A stretch of 45,269 nt of DNA from an uncultured Campylobacter sp. (GCA_937990735.1 CALKQT010000018.1:1-45269), one strand, 5' to 3'; shown: positions 33,085-43,005, counted from the stretch's first letter. Program-made: numbers and translations. Notes: a model not told the origin generated them from the sequence alone.

Positions 33085-34251
33085 ATGGATTTTCAAATAG
33101 ACGCCGCAGACGGCGCGGCGCGCGCCTGCACGATCCGCACGGCGCATAGCACGATCCGTACCCCCGTTTTTATGCCGGTCGGCACCGTGGGCGCGGTCAA
33201 GGCGCTCGATGCGACGGACGTAGAGCAGCTCCTGGGCGCGCAGATCATCCTTGCCAACACCTATCATATGTATCTGCGCCCAGGCTCGCGGATAGTGGCG
33301 GGCTTCGGCGGGCTGCACGGATTTACGAAATTTCCTCGCAGCTTTTTGACCGATAGCGGCGGCTTTCAGGCTTTCAGCCTGCGAGCAAACACTAAAAACG
33401 ACGAGGGCGGCATAAAATTTAAAAGCCACATCGACGGCAGCATACATTATTTCACGCCGAGCTCGGTGCTCGATACGCAGTATGAGCTAAACTCCGATAT
33501 TATGATGATTTTAGACGACTTGGTGGAGCTGCCGCGTGAACCTGGCGCGCTTAGCGCGGATGAGAAATCGCGGCTTAAAAAGCGGATCGATCTAAGCGTT
33601 GCGCGCACGATAAAATGGGCTCGCGAGGCGATAGATTATCACGAGGTCATGAAATCTCGTGGCCTGCACGCGCATCAAAACATCTTCGGTATCATCCAAG
33701 GCGGCACCGACCCGCAGGCGCGCAAATTTTGCGCCGAAGCGCTGTGCGAGATGAGCTTTGACGGGCTTGCGATCGGAGGGCTTAGCGTGGGCGAGAAAAA
33801 CGAGCTGATGTACGAAACCGTAGAGGCTATGATGCCATATGTCGATGCGGCGCGCCCGCGATATTTGATGGGGGTCGGCACGCCTGAGGATCTCGTCGAA
33901 AACGTCGCTCGCGGCGTGGATATGTTCGACTGCGTGATGCCTACGCGCAACGCCCGCAACGGCACGCTATTTACGAGCTTCGGCAAGATCAGCATCAAAA
34001 ACGCGGGCTTTATCAGCGATCACGATCCGATCGATTCGCACTGCGACTGCTACACGTGCAAACGCTTCAGCCGCGGCTACCTAAATCATCTATTTCGAGC
34101 GCGCGAGCTTAGCTTTTACCGCCTCGCGAGCATTCACAATCTGCACTTCTACCTGCGCCTTGCCGCGGATATGAGAGAGGCGATCATGCACGGGCGGTTT
34201 GCGGAGTTTAGGCGGGAATTCTACGCCGCACGAAGCGGGGCGCGAGATTAA
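33085..34251 (+). CDS. tgt: Queuine tRNA-ribosyltransferase Tgt
   Basis: Exchanges guanine 34 for preQ1 in GUN-anticodon tRNAs. Visible hallmarks are the catalytic LTDSGGFQAFSL, FGIIQGGTDPQ, LAIGGLSVGE, the nucleophile segment MFDCVMPTRNARNGTLF, and the zinc site in HCDCYTCKRFSRGYLNHLFR. At 388 residues it is near the usual size. An AAAGGATCAAG site precedes the ATG. In Helicobacter and C. jejuni tgt lies near the COG3400/aroB group; here it is separated from them by the ATPase cluster. Confidence 0.97.
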   Translation: MDFQIDAADGAARACTIRTAHSTIRTPVFMPVGTVGAVKALDATDVEQLLGAQIILANTYHMYLRPGSRIVAGFGGLHGFTKFPRSFLTDSGGFQAFSLRANTKNDEGGIKFKSHIDGSIHYFTPSSVLDTQYELNSDIMMILDDLVELPREPGALSADEKSRLKKRIDLSVARTIKWAREAIDYHEVMKSRGLHAHQNIFGIIQGGTDPQARKFCAEALCEMSFDGLAIGGLSVGEKNELMYETVEAMMPYVDAARPRYLMGVGTPEDLVENVARGVDMFDCVMPTRNARNGTLFTSFGKISIKNAGFISDHDPIDSHCDCYTCKRFSRGYLNHLFRARELSFYRLASIHNLHFYLRLAADMREAIMHGRFAEFRREFYAARSGARD

Positions 34252-34936
34252 ATTTTAGTAGGCGAGGGCGTTTAAATTTGACGTGCTAGTCAAATTTTAC
34301 GCCGTGGCTGCGGCGAAGGCGCGGAATTTTAATACGGCGCGCGGACGGCTAAATTTAAACGTGACAAAATTTGGGCAGTGAAATTTTAAGAGCTGCGGCG
34401 CGTGGAGCTTGTAGCTTAAAATTTGATTTAAATTCTGAGCTTAGGCTTTCGTATCGATTAGAATTTTATTTCGGCAAAATTTTATTATGATAGAGTTATG
34501 TCTTGGAATTTTGCCGTAGAATGCGATGTGAAATTTAGCTTTGAATTTCGCGCCGAATTGCGTGGATAAAATTCTGCGTCGATATGTGCTGAGCGCGTGA
34601 GATTTAAAGATGGATTTTAGCGGTAGGATTTTACAGACGCGATGTCAATTGCCGCGGCTTTTATCAAATAAAAGGGGAGACATTGCATCGAAATTTCTCA
34701 GGCATTGGTGTATTTTTGTAAGCGCGCGTTAACGCGTAAAAAAGACATATATTGCTTTAGGGCGTGCGATCTGCGCCTACAATTGCGGAATTTTATTGCG
34801 ATAAAATTTTACTTTGATAAAGTTCAAATCCCCGCTAAATTCTGTCTTCGTGCTAAATTTTGTGATGAAATTTTGAGTGGAATTCTATCGTGGTAAAATT
34901 TCATCATAGCGAGATTTGCAGCAAAATTTTGTAAAA
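34252..34936. other. 685-base spacer between tgt and the 34937 gene
   Basis: The genes on either side converge on it. It consists of AT-rich sequence with many AAATTTT blocks and short GC-rich patches. I see no RNA gene, strong hairpin or credible ORF; the 63-codon frame at 34705 has no recognisable product. Confidence 0.5.
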
Positions 34937-36070
34937 TTATTTTTTAATCCGCCTTAGCATACAAAATCCAAGGAAATAAAGCGGCGACATAACGATAAAA
35001 ATTATGATATACCTCCACGCCGTGCTCGCAAAAAATAGCCCCGTAAGCTCCATAAATTTTATCGATGCGCCAGTATAGCGGTCGCCGATGCCTATGAAAA
35101 TAATAGCTGCGAGCTCTACGAGCAGCGCAGGAGCAAATAGGATCGAGCCTGCAGTTTTGAAAAACATAAATGCAAAAGCCTTGAACTTATAATAAAACGA
35201 AATTAGCCCAAATCCGATCACGCCGCAGATGAAAATCTGCTCGAACTCATCCAGCCCCAGGCTCTTATCCTGCAGGATCGTAGAGATGACGCACAGGATG
35301 ATAAAAACGTTGTAATTCGCCATTTGACGCATTGGGTATTGATCGTGCGTCGCTATGGAGAGTAGGTTTATCGCGCGGTTAAGCGGCAGCAGATAAAATA
35401 GCGCAAAACTAAGGAAAATAAGTAGGTCCATCACCATATAAACCGTGTCTTGATTGACATAAGCTTCGATCTGCGAAAAAGATAGAAATATACTTGCGAT
35501 TTGCGAGCGGAATATCAAAATAATGACTATTGGCGCTATGGGCAGGATTATGGATTTAAGCCCTTCCTTGCGGATAGATGAAGTATAAATTTTACTCTCG
35601 ACGCTTTGTGTGGTGCGCAGATCGTCTGTTTGGACGAACTCAAATCCAAAGAATTTCGGTTTTTTTGCACTCGTAGGCTTGGCTTTGCGGTTAAATTTAA
35701 ATTTATTAAATTTTTTTGCGACCTTCGTTTCTTTTACGGCAGAGTTATCCTCTGAGATCTTTTCGGCAGGACTTTGAATAAATGGCGCTTCGGATATATT
35801 ATTTTCTGCAGAATTCTTATCGCCAAAAATTTCATCGTTTTGCTTTGCAGATTCTTTTGGCTGTGGGGCTACTTTTTGCGCTACGCGGTCTTTGGATTTA
35901 GAGCCCTCGACGCGCTTTATATTTATCGCGCTGGATGCTAGCGTGTCGAAACTTACCTCATCGCCGTCGGTTAGGCTAGGATCGCGCTCGCCCAGCATTT
36001 CGTAGCTATACTCGACCCCGCCCGTGGCGACTATGACATTTTCACCTCTGATAAATCCAATAAGTCTCAT
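34937..36070 (-). CDS. Membrane protein with small N-terminal beta domain, unknown function
   Basis: A 377-residue protein in three parts. Residues 1-55 (MRLIGFIRGENVIVATGGVE, then DGDEVSFDTLASSAINIKRV) look like a small beta-barrel of the cold-shock/OB kind. Residues about 56-160 form a charged, low-complexity linker. From about 170 to the end there are six likely membrane segments, including LPIAPIVIILIFRSQIAS, MVMDLLIFLSFALFYLLP, FIICGVIGF-type segments and WRYIIIFIVMSPLYFLGFC. It lies 60 bases downstream of glmS on the same strand. I do not recognise the family. Confidence 0.7.
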   Translation of the reverse strand: MRLIGFIRGENVIVATGGVEYSYEMLGERDPSLTDGDEVSFDTLASSAINIKRVEGSKSKDRVAQKVAPQPKESAKQNDEIFGDKNSAENNISEAPFIQSPAEKISEDNSAVKETKVAKKFNKFKFNRKAKPTSAKKPKFFGFEFVQTDDLRTTQSVESKIYTSSIRKEGLKSIILPIAPIVIILIFRSQIASIFLSFSQIEAYVNQDTVYMVMDLLIFLSFALFYLLPLNRAINLLSIATHDQYPMRQMANYNVFIILCVISTILQDKSLGLDEFEQIFICGVIGFGLISFYYKFKAFAFMFFKTAGSILFAPALLVELAAIIFIGIGDRYTGASIKFMELTGLFFASTAWRYIIIFIVMSPLYFLGFCMLRRIKK

Positions 36071-36130
36071 ATACTAACATTCCCCGATTTTTTAATGAGA
36101 AATATTAGTCAAAATGAACTTAAAAAACGA

Positions 36131-37948
36131 TTATTCTACGGTGACGCTTTTGGCTAAATTCCGCGGCATATCTACGTCGTTGCCAAGTCTGACGGAGATT
36201 TCAAGAGCTAGAATTTGTAAAATTATCATCATCTCAAAAAACTCGCTCATCGCGTGACTCTGCTCGCTTGTTTTGATAAAATCATCCGCGATCTCTGGCT
36301 CTTCTGGACTGATCGCCAAAATATACGCATCGCGCGCAGCAAGCTCTTCGACATTGCTTTTGGTTTTTTCATAGAGCAAATGCTTTGGCATCAGCGCAAC
36401 CGTAAAGAGATTAGAATCGGCAAGAGCGATCGGTCCGTGCTTCATCTCGCCGCTCGGATAGCCCTCGGCGTGCAGATAGGAGATCTCTTTGAGCTTGAGT
36501 GCGCCCTCAAGAGCGAGCGGATAGAAAATATCGCGACCGATAAAGAAAAAGCCGTGTCCGTGCAGATAGTGCTTGCTCATACGGTAAATTTTATCCTGCA
36601 AGCCGTCTTTGATCTTTAAAATTTGCGGGATATGAAGCATCGCCGAAATTTCAGCGGAATTCGTGCGCGCCGAGATGACTTCGCGCAGATTTGCAAGATA
36701 CACCACAAACATCCATAGCACCATAACCTGCGTCGCAAAGGCCTTCGTAGATGCCACACCCTTTTCGATGCCTGCGCGGGTGAGGATCACGCTGCCTGCC
36801 ATGCGCACGATCGAGCTGTTATCGACGTTGCAGATTGCAAGCGTCCTAAGACCAGCTTTTTTAGCGATATGCAGCGCCTCTAATGTATCGGCGGTCTCGC
36901 CGCTTTGCGAGATCACGATAAATAAGGAATTCTTGTTTAAAAATGGTTCTTTATAGCGGAATTCGCTAGCAACTTCTACTTTCGTGCGGATTTTAGCGAT
37001 GCGCTCGAAAAGATACGAGCTTACGAGCGCGGCGTGATAGCTCGTGCCGCAGGCGCATAGCACGACCTCGTCGATGCCCTCAAACATCGCCGCATCAAGT
37101 TCGTCAAATTTTATCTTACCGCCCTTGATCACGCGCCCCATCATCGCTTCGGTTACGACTTGCGCTTGCTCGTAAATTTCTTTTTCCATAAAAAATCTAA
37201 AGCCCTCTTTTTGCGCATAGCCTTTATCTTTAGGAAGCTCACTAAAGGCGCAATTATGCGGTTTAGAGTTTTTAAAAATGTCGATTTGCCCTAGTTTGGC
37301 GACGCCGTAAATTTGATCGTCCAGATACGCAGCCGTATTCGCAAGCCCGATGAGCGGAGCGTCCGAGGAGCTAAAGAAAATTTCGTTTTTATCGTTTTTT
37401 GCGACGATGAGCGGAGCTGCGTTTTTAGCAAAGAAAATTTCGCCGGGTGCTGCCTTGGTGATCAAAAGCGTTGCGTATGCGCCTTTTAGCCGTTTAATTG
37501 TGGCTTCATATGCCTTAAATGCGTCGTTACTAGCCTTGAAATTTTTTTCAAAAAGATGTACGATCACTTCGGTATCGGTCTGGCTTAAAAATTTCACGCC
37601 GTCCGCTTCGAGCTCGTCCTTTAGCTCGATGTAGTTTTCGATGATGCCGTTATGTACGACGAAGCTAAAATCTCCAAAATGCGGATGCGCGTTAAGCTCG
37701 GTGGGCTTTCCGTGCGTCGCCCAGCGAGTATGTCCGATCGCAACGCCAAAGCCTTGCGAAGTGAAATCTTTCATCTTTTCTTCGAGATTATTTAGCTTGC
37801 CGACTGCTTTGAAATACTTTATATTCGCACTCTCGTCCATCACAGCAAGCCCAGCGCTATCGTATCCGCGATACTCGAGTTCTTTCAGTCCGTTTATTAT
37901 GATTTTTTTCTTTTCGGCGTTTCCTATGTAGCCCACGATTCCACACAT
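36131..37948 (-). CDS. glmS: Glutamine-fructose-6-phosphate aminotransferase GlmS
   Basis: Makes glucosamine-6-phosphate, the first committed step to UDP-GlcNAc for peptidoglycan and LPS. The N-terminal glutaminase domain starts MCGIVGYIG with the nucleophile Cys2 and has GHTRWATHGKPTELNAHPH and TDTEVIVHLFE. Two SIS sugar-isomerase domains follow (CACGTSYHAALVSSYLFE, ISQSGETADTLEAL, and EGYPSGEMKHGPIAL). It ends NLAKSVTVE as in the family. At 605 residues it is normal. The ribosome-binding site is AAGGAAAG. I looked for a glmS ribozyme before the start: the 141-base gap to mqnE is too short and shows none of its conserved core. Confidence 0.97.
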   Translation of the reverse strand: MCGIVGYIGNAEKKKIIINGLKELEYRGYDSAGLAVMDESANIKYFKAVGKLNNLEEKMKDFTSQGFGVAIGHTRWATHGKPTELNAHPHFGDFSFVVHNGIIENYIELKDELEADGVKFLSQTDTEVIVHLFEKNFKASNDAFKAYEATIKRLKGAYATLLITKAAPGEIFFAKNAAPLIVAKNDKNEIFFSSSDAPLIGLANTAAYLDDQIYGVAKLGQIDIFKNSKPHNCAFSELPKDKGYAQKEGFRFFMEKEIYEQAQVVTEAMMGRVIKGGKIKFDELDAAMFEGIDEVVLCACGTSYHAALVSSYLFERIAKIRTKVEVASEFRYKEPFLNKNSLFIVISQSGETADTLEALHIAKKAGLRTLAICNVDNSSIVRMAGSVILTRAGIEKGVASTKAFATQVMVLWMFVVYLANLREVISARTNSAEISAMLHIPQILKIKDGLQDKIYRMSKHYLHGHGFFFIGRDIFYPLALEGALKLKEISYLHAEGYPSGEMKHGPIALADSNLFTVALMPKHLLYEKTKSNVEELAARDAYILAISPEEPEIADDFIKTSEQSHAMSEFFEMMIILQILALEISVRLGNDVDMPRNLAKSVTVE

Positions 37949-38056
37949 TTTGCTTTCCTTGTTTAAAATTTGGCGCCCATTTTACTACGCTATTTTAAAT
38001 TAACGAAATTCGGCTCTAAATTTAGTCCGCTTATCCGTTTTGTAAGCAAAAAATTA

Positions 38057-38062
38057 TATAAT
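38057..38062 (+). promoter_or_regulatory. -10 box for mqnE
   Basis: A perfect TATAAT in AAATTATATAATTAGCAC lies 27 bases before the mqnE ATG, giving a short leader. Confidence 0.45.
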
Positions 38063-38089
38063 TAGCACAAAATTTGGCTTGGGAAATCG

Positions 38090-39172
38090 ATGGGAATTTT
38101 AGAAAAACTACAAAGCGGCGAGAGATTAAATTACGAAGACGGCGTGAAATTATGGGATCTGGATCTTTTCGATCTGGGTAAATTCGCCTTTAAAATTCGC
38201 AAAGAAAAAAACGGCAAAAATGTCTATTTCAACGCAAATCGCCATATCAATCCTTCAAATTTATGTGCAGATACCTGTAAATTTTGCGCATTTTCGGCGC
38301 ACCGCAAGAACGATGGGGCCTACACGATGAGCGATGATGAGATCATGCGTATCGTGGACGAGACGGTGGCGCGCGGCACGAAGGAGATTCATATCGTAAG
38401 CTCGCACAATCCATTCGTTACGCCGCAGCAATATTTGGGAATTTTCAAAGCGATAAAGCAAAAATATCCGCTTGTGCACATCAAGGCGATGACCGCGGCG
38501 GAGATCGATTACTGGCGGCGAAAGTGGAAGATGAGCTACGAGGAGACGATAGAGCTGATGATGCAAAGCGGCGTGGATTCGATGCCGGGGGGCGGCGCCG
38601 AAATTTTTGACGAACGGATCAGGGATCAAATTTGCAAAGGTAAGGTCTCAAGCGAACAATGGCTGCGTATCCACTCGCTGTGGCATGCGCGCGGGCGTCA
38701 GAGCAACGCCACGATGCTCTTTGGACATATCGAAAGCCGCGCTCACCGCATCGATCACATCTTGCGCATCCGCGCGCTGCAAGATGAAAGCCTCTCTCGC
38801 GCTAACGGCGGCGGTTTCAACGCATTCATTCCGCTCGTGTATCAGCGCGAGAACAACTACCTGGACGTGAAAGGCTTTTTGGGCTCGGTCGAAATTTTAA
38901 AAACGATTGCGATTAGTAGAATTTTGCTCGACAACGTCGCGCATATCAAGGCGTATTGGGCGACCTCGACGCTAAGCTTAGCTCTTGTAGCGCAGGATTT
39001 CGGCGCGGATGATCTTGACGGCACGATCGAGAACGAAAGCATTCAAAGCAGCGCCGGCGCCGGCAGCAAAAAAGGGCAGAGCAAGCGCGATTTTATCGAT
39101 ATGATCGGCACGGCAGGCTTTGTGCCGGTCGAGCGCGACAGCTTGTATAATCAGATCGAAATTTACGAATAA
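38090..39172 (+). CDS. mqnE: Aminofutalosine synthase MqnE
   Basis: Radical-SAM enzyme of the futalosine route to menaquinone; it joins 3-[(1-carboxyvinyl)oxy]benzoate to SAM, giving aminofutalosine. The cluster motif is CADTCKFCAF after NRHINPSNL, a context typical of MqnE. Further conserved segments are EIHIVSSHNPFVTPQQYL, VHIKAMTAAEIDYW, GVDSMPGGGAEIFDERIR and ATMLFGHIES. At 360 residues the size fits. Menaquinone is the sole quinone in most Campylobacterota. A low-complexity insert (SSAGAGSKKGQSKRD) sits near residue 325. The purine permease gene follows 18 bases later, suggesting co-transcription. Confidence 0.95.
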   Translation: MGILEKLQSGERLNYEDGVKLWDLDLFDLGKFAFKIRKEKNGKNVYFNANRHINPSNLCADTCKFCAFSAHRKNDGAYTMSDDEIMRIVDETVARGTKEIHIVSSHNPFVTPQQYLGIFKAIKQKYPLVHIKAMTAAEIDYWRRKWKMSYEETIELMMQSGVDSMPGGGAEIFDERIRDQICKGKVSSEQWLRIHSLWHARGRQSNATMLFGHIESRAHRIDHILRIRALQDESLSRANGGGFNAFIPLVYQRENNYLDVKGFLGSVEILKTIAISRILLDNVAHIKAYWATSTLSLALVAQDFGADDLDGTIENESIQSSAGAGSKKGQSKRDFIDMIGTAGFVPVERDSLYNQIEIYE

Positions 39173-39190
39173 ATTCTAAAGGAGGAGCAA

Positions 39191-40486
39191 GTGGAGAAAT
39201 TCTTTCATCTCGCCGCGGCAAAAACGTCGGTAAGGCAGGAGCTTATTGCGGGGCTTACTACGTTTTTGGCGATGATTTACATCGTGCCGGTAAACGCTAA
39301 CATTATGAGCATCGCAGGTATGCCGTTTGATGCGCTGGTTACGGCAACCGCGCTTATTACGATAATCGCGACGTTATTTAATGGGCTCTTTGCAAATACC
39401 CCCGTTGCGCTTAGCGTCGGCATGGGGCTAAATGCGTATTTTACCTTTGCGTTGTGCGTGGATGCGAAGATGCCGTGGCAGAGCGCGCTTGGCATCGTAG
39501 CAATAAGCGGGGCGCTTTTTACCGTGCTTTCGTTTACTAATTTTCGCGTTTGGGTTATCAAATCTATCCCGCTTGATCTGCGTCGCGCAATAAGTGCGGG
39601 TATCGGGGCTTTCATCTGCTTCATCGGACTTAAACAGATGGGCGTCATCGCGCCTAGTCAAGCGACGCTAGTAACTTTAGGAAATTTAAAAGATCTAAAT
39701 GTTTTGCTTGGAATTTTAGGCTTAGCGGTAGTGCTGGTGCTCTTCGTGCTTAGAATCAAGGCGGCGTTTATCTTAAGCATTTTGATTACTTCGTGCGTTG
39801 CGTGGGTGGCTGGAATTTCGCCCGCACCTCATGGCATCGTAAGCGCGCCAAGCGGCATAACGCCGATATTTGCTAAGCTAGATATCCCCGGAGCGCTAAA
39901 GCTTGCGTTCGTGCCTTTTATAATCACATTTTTCGTCACGCATCTATTCGATAGCATCGGCACTCTAACCGGCGTGGGAAACCGCGCGGGGCTTTTTGGA
40001 GAGAATAGTAAAGACGGTATGAAAAAACTATCTAGAAATTTAACCTCCGATGCGATAGGAAGCGTCGCAGGAGCCGTTATCGGCACGAGCACGGTTACTG
40101 CATTTGCCGAGAGCGCGAGCGGAGTAGAAGCGGGCGGCCGCACGGGGCTAACGGCGGTATTTTGCGCTATATTTTTCGTGCTGACGCTGTTTATGTTGCC
40201 GCTATTTAAGGCGATCCCAGCAAATGCGATCTATCCGATCCTCGTAATGGTCGGGGTTTTGATGTTTAGCGAGCTTGGTAAGATCGATTATAGCGACGCT
40301 GGAATTTTAATCCCTGCGTTTTTTATAGTGTTTTTGATGCCTTTTACCTATTCGATCACCAACGGCTTAAGCTTCGGCTTTATTGCTTATATCGTAGTTA
40401 GACTTGCTCAGCGCAAGATAAAAGATTTAAATTTCGGCGTTTTGACGCTTGGCGCGATTAGCGTTTTAGTATTTTTAATGCATTAA
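39191..40486 (+). CDS. NCS2-family purine permease (AzgA-like)
   Basis: A 431-residue transporter with about 12-13 membrane segments. The AzgA-group signature is clear: TSVRQELIAGLTTFLAMIYI, then NTPVALSVGMGLNAYFTFAL and ITFFVTHLFDSIGTLTGVGN, with STVTAFAESASGVEAGGRTG, which carries the conserved Glu. Such proteins import adenine, guanine or hypoxanthine with protons. The start is GTG with AAAGGAGGAG upstream. The next gene is a phosphoribosyltransferase 15 bases away, pointing to a purine uptake and salvage pair. Confidence 0.92.
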   Translation: MEKFFHLAAAKTSVRQELIAGLTTFLAMIYIVPVNANIMSIAGMPFDALVTATALITIIATLFNGLFANTPVALSVGMGLNAYFTFALCVDAKMPWQSALGIVAISGALFTVLSFTNFRVWVIKSIPLDLRRAISAGIGAFICFIGLKQMGVIAPSQATLVTLGNLKDLNVLLGILGLAVVLVLFVLRIKAAFILSILITSCVAWVAGISPAPHGIVSAPSGITPIFAKLDIPGALKLAFVPFIITFFVTHLFDSIGTLTGVGNRAGLFGENSKDGMKKLSRNLTSDAIGSVAGAVIGTSTVTAFAESASGVEAGGRTGLTAVFCAIFFVLTLFMLPLFKAIPANAIYPILVMVGVLMFSELGKIDYSDAGILIPAFFIVFLMPFTYSITNGLSFGFIAYIVVRLAQRKIKDLNFGVLTLGAISVLVFLMH

Positions 40487-40501
40487 GTTTTAAGGAAAGA
40501 T

Positions 40502-40951
40502 ATGAGATTTTATAGTTTTGACGAGATGGATCACGACGCAAGAGTTATAGCAAAGCAGGTTAGGGACGAATTTATGCCCGATGCAATCGTGGCGATCGCT
40601 AGAGGTGGGCTCACATTCGGTCACGCGCTAGCCAATGCGCTTGATATGCGGACGATATTTTCGATAAATTCCATCCACTACGCAGATACCAAAAAGCTCG
40701 ACACCATCGACGTTTTCAACGTGCCCGATCTGGAGCTTTACAAGCGCGTGCTGCTGGTGGACGATATCATCGACAGCGGCGACAGCATGGTCGAGATCAA
40801 GCGCGTGCTGCTGGAGAAATTCCCGCAAATAGAGCTTAAAACCGCGGTGATTTTTTACAAACCTAAGGCGCTTATCCAGCCCGATTTTAAAATTTCAAAG
40901 ACGGATGAGTGGATAAATTTCTTTTGGGAAAATTATACGATAGAGGAATGA
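40502..40951 (+). CDS. Purine phosphoribosyltransferase (xanthine/guanine/hypoxanthine type)
   Basis: A 149-residue type I phosphoribosyltransferase that would join a purine base to PRPP. The PRPP-binding motif is YKRVLLVDDIIDSGDSMVEI. The N-terminal DAIVAIARGGLTFGHALANAL is typical of Gpt-like enzymes. The C terminus (KTDEWINFFWE) matches the W.(V/I)FPWE-type purine-binding end. Base specificity cannot be read with certainty. It is paired with the AzgA-like permease just upstream. Confidence 0.88.
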   Translation: MRFYSFDEMDHDARVIAKQVRDEFMPDAIVAIARGGLTFGHALANALDMRTIFSINSIHYADTKKLDTIDVFNVPDLELYKRVLLVDDIIDSGDSMVEIKRVLLEKFPQIELKTAVIFYKPKALIQPDFKISKTDEWINFFWENYTIEE

Positions 40952-41061
40952 AGCGGCGCGCAGTTAAATTTAGCGGCTAAATTTAAAAGGTTCGGCAGCT
41001 TAAATTTTATAAAATTTCGGTCGTAGAATTTAGTCGTAAATTTAAAGCGCCCGCAACAAGG

Positions 41062-42288
41062 ATGAGAGTGAAGAAGCTTTATCAAAACGAAATTTTCGTG
41101 ATCTTTATAATGTGCCTGTTTCAGGGCATATTTCTGCTTTATGCGATCTCAAATTTAAGCATCAGCTACTACGAGGCCGAAATTTTTTATGAGAAAAAAT
41201 CCCTCGTTTCGCTAATCGCAAATTTAAGCTGCGAAATTTTCGGGCGCAACGACTATGCCCTGCGCATACCGTTTATTTTGATCCACTTCGCAAATGCCGC
41301 GATGATCTATAAAATTTCAAAATTTATTCTAAAGCGCCGCTTCGATAGAGTGGTCGCTACGGCGCTATTTATGGCGCTTCCTGCGTCGATGAGTAGCGCG
41401 ATTTTACTAAATCCCGCGGGCATCATCGTTTTTTTCACGCTGCTAGCGATCTATTTTGCAAAGAGCGAATACAATATCGCGCTTTTCGTACTTCTCTCCG
41501 CTTGCGCCCTGATCGACCGCGCATTTTTTATGCTCTACGTAGGCTTTGGAATTTGGGCGCTTTATACGCGCAAAAAGGAGCTTTTGCTGCTTTGCATAGC
41601 GCTATTTAGCTTTAGCGTGATTTTTTACGACGTGAGCTCGGAGGGCAAGCCGAAGGGGTATTTTTTAGACACCGTGGGCGTTTTTGCGGGCGCGTTTTCG
41701 CCTCTCGTGTTTTTATTTTTCATCTACACGATCTATAGAATTTGGATCAAAGAGGAAAAGAGCCTGCTTTGGTTCATCGCTACGAGCGCGCTTTGTCTAA
41801 CGATGCTTTTTTCGCTAAGACAGCGCGTGCCGCTTGAGATGATGCTGCCGTATTGCGTTATCGCTACGCCTCTGATCATTCGGGTTTTATTTAATTCATA
41901 CCGCGTTAGATTGCCTAAATTTCGCACCTTTCACAAGATCGCCGTGGGTGTGACGCTGGTAAGCTTAGCGGTGAGTTATTTTGCAGTGATTTTTAGCGAT
42001 GTGATGTATGAGGCGATGTTCGCAAACAAGCCGCAGCGGCATTTCATCTATAAATTTGACGTAGCTAGGCAGCTGGCAAGTGAGTTAAAAAATCGTGGAG
42101 TAAAAAGCGTAAGCTGCGAGGACGAGAGGCTCTGCCTGCGCCTGAAATTTTACGGACTGCCTAGCGGGGATAGCGCTTTTATCTATGCGGATGAGCCGGA
42201 ATATGTCTCGGATCATAAAAATTCGATACAAAATATAGATATTTACAAGCGAGGCGTGCGAATTGCTAAATTTTATGTTAAAATATAA
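41062..42288 (+). CDS. ArnT/PMT-like membrane glycosyltransferase homologue
   Basis: A 408-residue integral membrane protein with about nine hydrophobic segments and a short soluble C-terminal domain. The first loop reads ISYYEAEIFYEKKSLVSLIA and then GRNDYALRIPFILIHF, matching the pattern of GT-39/83 (PMT_2, ArnT-like) enzymes. There an acidic residue after the first membrane helix is catalytic and the R.P. segment begins the next helix. These use polyprenyl-linked sugars on the periplasmic side, often to modify lipid A or glycoproteins. The substrate is unknown, and the overall divergence leaves the exact activity open. It precedes a pseudopilin gene and metG. Confidence 0.75.
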   Translation: MRVKKLYQNEIFVIFIMCLFQGIFLLYAISNLSISYYEAEIFYEKKSLVSLIANLSCEIFGRNDYALRIPFILIHFANAAMIYKISKFILKRRFDRVVATALFMALPASMSSAILLNPAGIIVFFTLLAIYFAKSEYNIALFVLLSACALIDRAFFMLYVGFGIWALYTRKKELLLLCIALFSFSVIFYDVSSEGKPKGYFLDTVGVFAGAFSPLVFLFFIYTIYRIWIKEEKSLLWFIATSALCLTMLFSLRQRVPLEMMLPYCVIATPLIIRVLFNSYRVRLPKFRTFHKIAVGVTLVSLAVSYFAVIFSDVMYEAMFANKPQRHFIYKFDVARQLASELKNRGVKSVSCEDERLCLRLKFYGLPSGDSAFIYADEPEYVSDHKNSIQNIDIYKRGVRIAKFYVKI

Positions 42289-42315
42289 ACAAAATTTTTA
42301 TGAAAGGTAAAAATT

Positions 42316-43005
42316 ATGAAAAAAGCATTTACTATGATAGAGCTGATTTTCATCATCGTGGTGGTTGGAATTCTAGCGGCGGTGGCGGTGCCTCAAATCA
42401 ATCGAAATAGCCTTGTGGAGGCGGCAGATCAAGTAGCTGCTCATATTCGCTATACTCAGCAGCTGGCTATGAATGATAACAAATTCGATCCTGACGATCC
42501 TAATTGGTTTAAGAGATTTTGGAGGATTCAATTTACTGATCAAGGAGCACCGGGCTCTGCAGCAGGATGGCGATATAATATATATTGGGATAACGGAGCT
42601 TTCCCCGGTTCAAACGGACAACCAAATAGCCTAAATTCTATGGCAGCTGATCCGCAGAATCCTAACAAACTGCTTACTTCGGGCTTTGCTAGGCAACCTG
42701 CCAATACTGATGGTGCAAAAATGAATAAAAAGCTAAATTTAGAAGCAACATATAATATAAGCAATATAGAATTTACTAATTGCGGCAATGGAAATAATCA
42801 CACCATCTCCTTTGATTCTTATGGCCGCCCAATGGGGCAGTTAGCGAACTCTAATGTGCCATATGATAGGCTTTTTGTGGGTCAAAATCCATGCATAATC
42901 ACGCTTACCAATGATGCTAAAGAGCATGCCTATATAAGTATTCAGCCCGAGACGGGATACGTAAGTTATACGCTGAAATCAAATACGGGTAACGCGGCGC
43001 AGTAA
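42316..43005 (+). CDS. Type II secretion/type IV pilus-like pseudopilin
   Basis: A 229-residue protein with a class III-type prepilin signal: MKKA followed by FTMIELIFIIVVVGILAA. The cleavage would fall between Ala4 and Phe5, and Glu at mature position 5 is conserved. The rest is a soluble head with low-complexity Asn/Gly stretches (GQPNSLNSMAADPQNPNKL) and a two-cysteine segment (FTNCGNGNNHTISF ... NPCIITL) probably forming a disulphide. Similar lone pseudopilins are common in Campylobacter. They are thought to serve DNA uptake or secretion machinery, not encoded here. AAAGG precedes the ATG. Confidence 0.88.
   Translation: MKKAFTMIELIFIIVVVGILAAVAVPQINRNSLVEAADQVAAHIRYTQQLAMNDNKFDPDDPNWFKRFWRIQFTDQGAPGSAAGWRYNIYWDNGAFPGSNGQPNSLNSMAADPQNPNKLLTSGFARQPANTDGAKMNKKLNLEATYNISNIEFTNCGNGNNHTISFDSYGRPMGQLANSNVPYDRLFVGQNPCIITLTNDAKEHAYISIQPETGYVSYTLKSNTGNAAQ

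Noticed and set aside
37949..38089. Possible glmS ribozyme upstream of glmS
   Set aside because: The gap is only 141 bases, contains the divergent mqnE promoter, and shows none of the conserved ribozyme core; the ribozyme is mainly a Firmicutes feature.
42540..42788. Minus-strand open frame of 82 codons inside the pseudopilin gene
   Set aside because: Shadow of a gene with a clear prepilin signal and ribosome-binding site.
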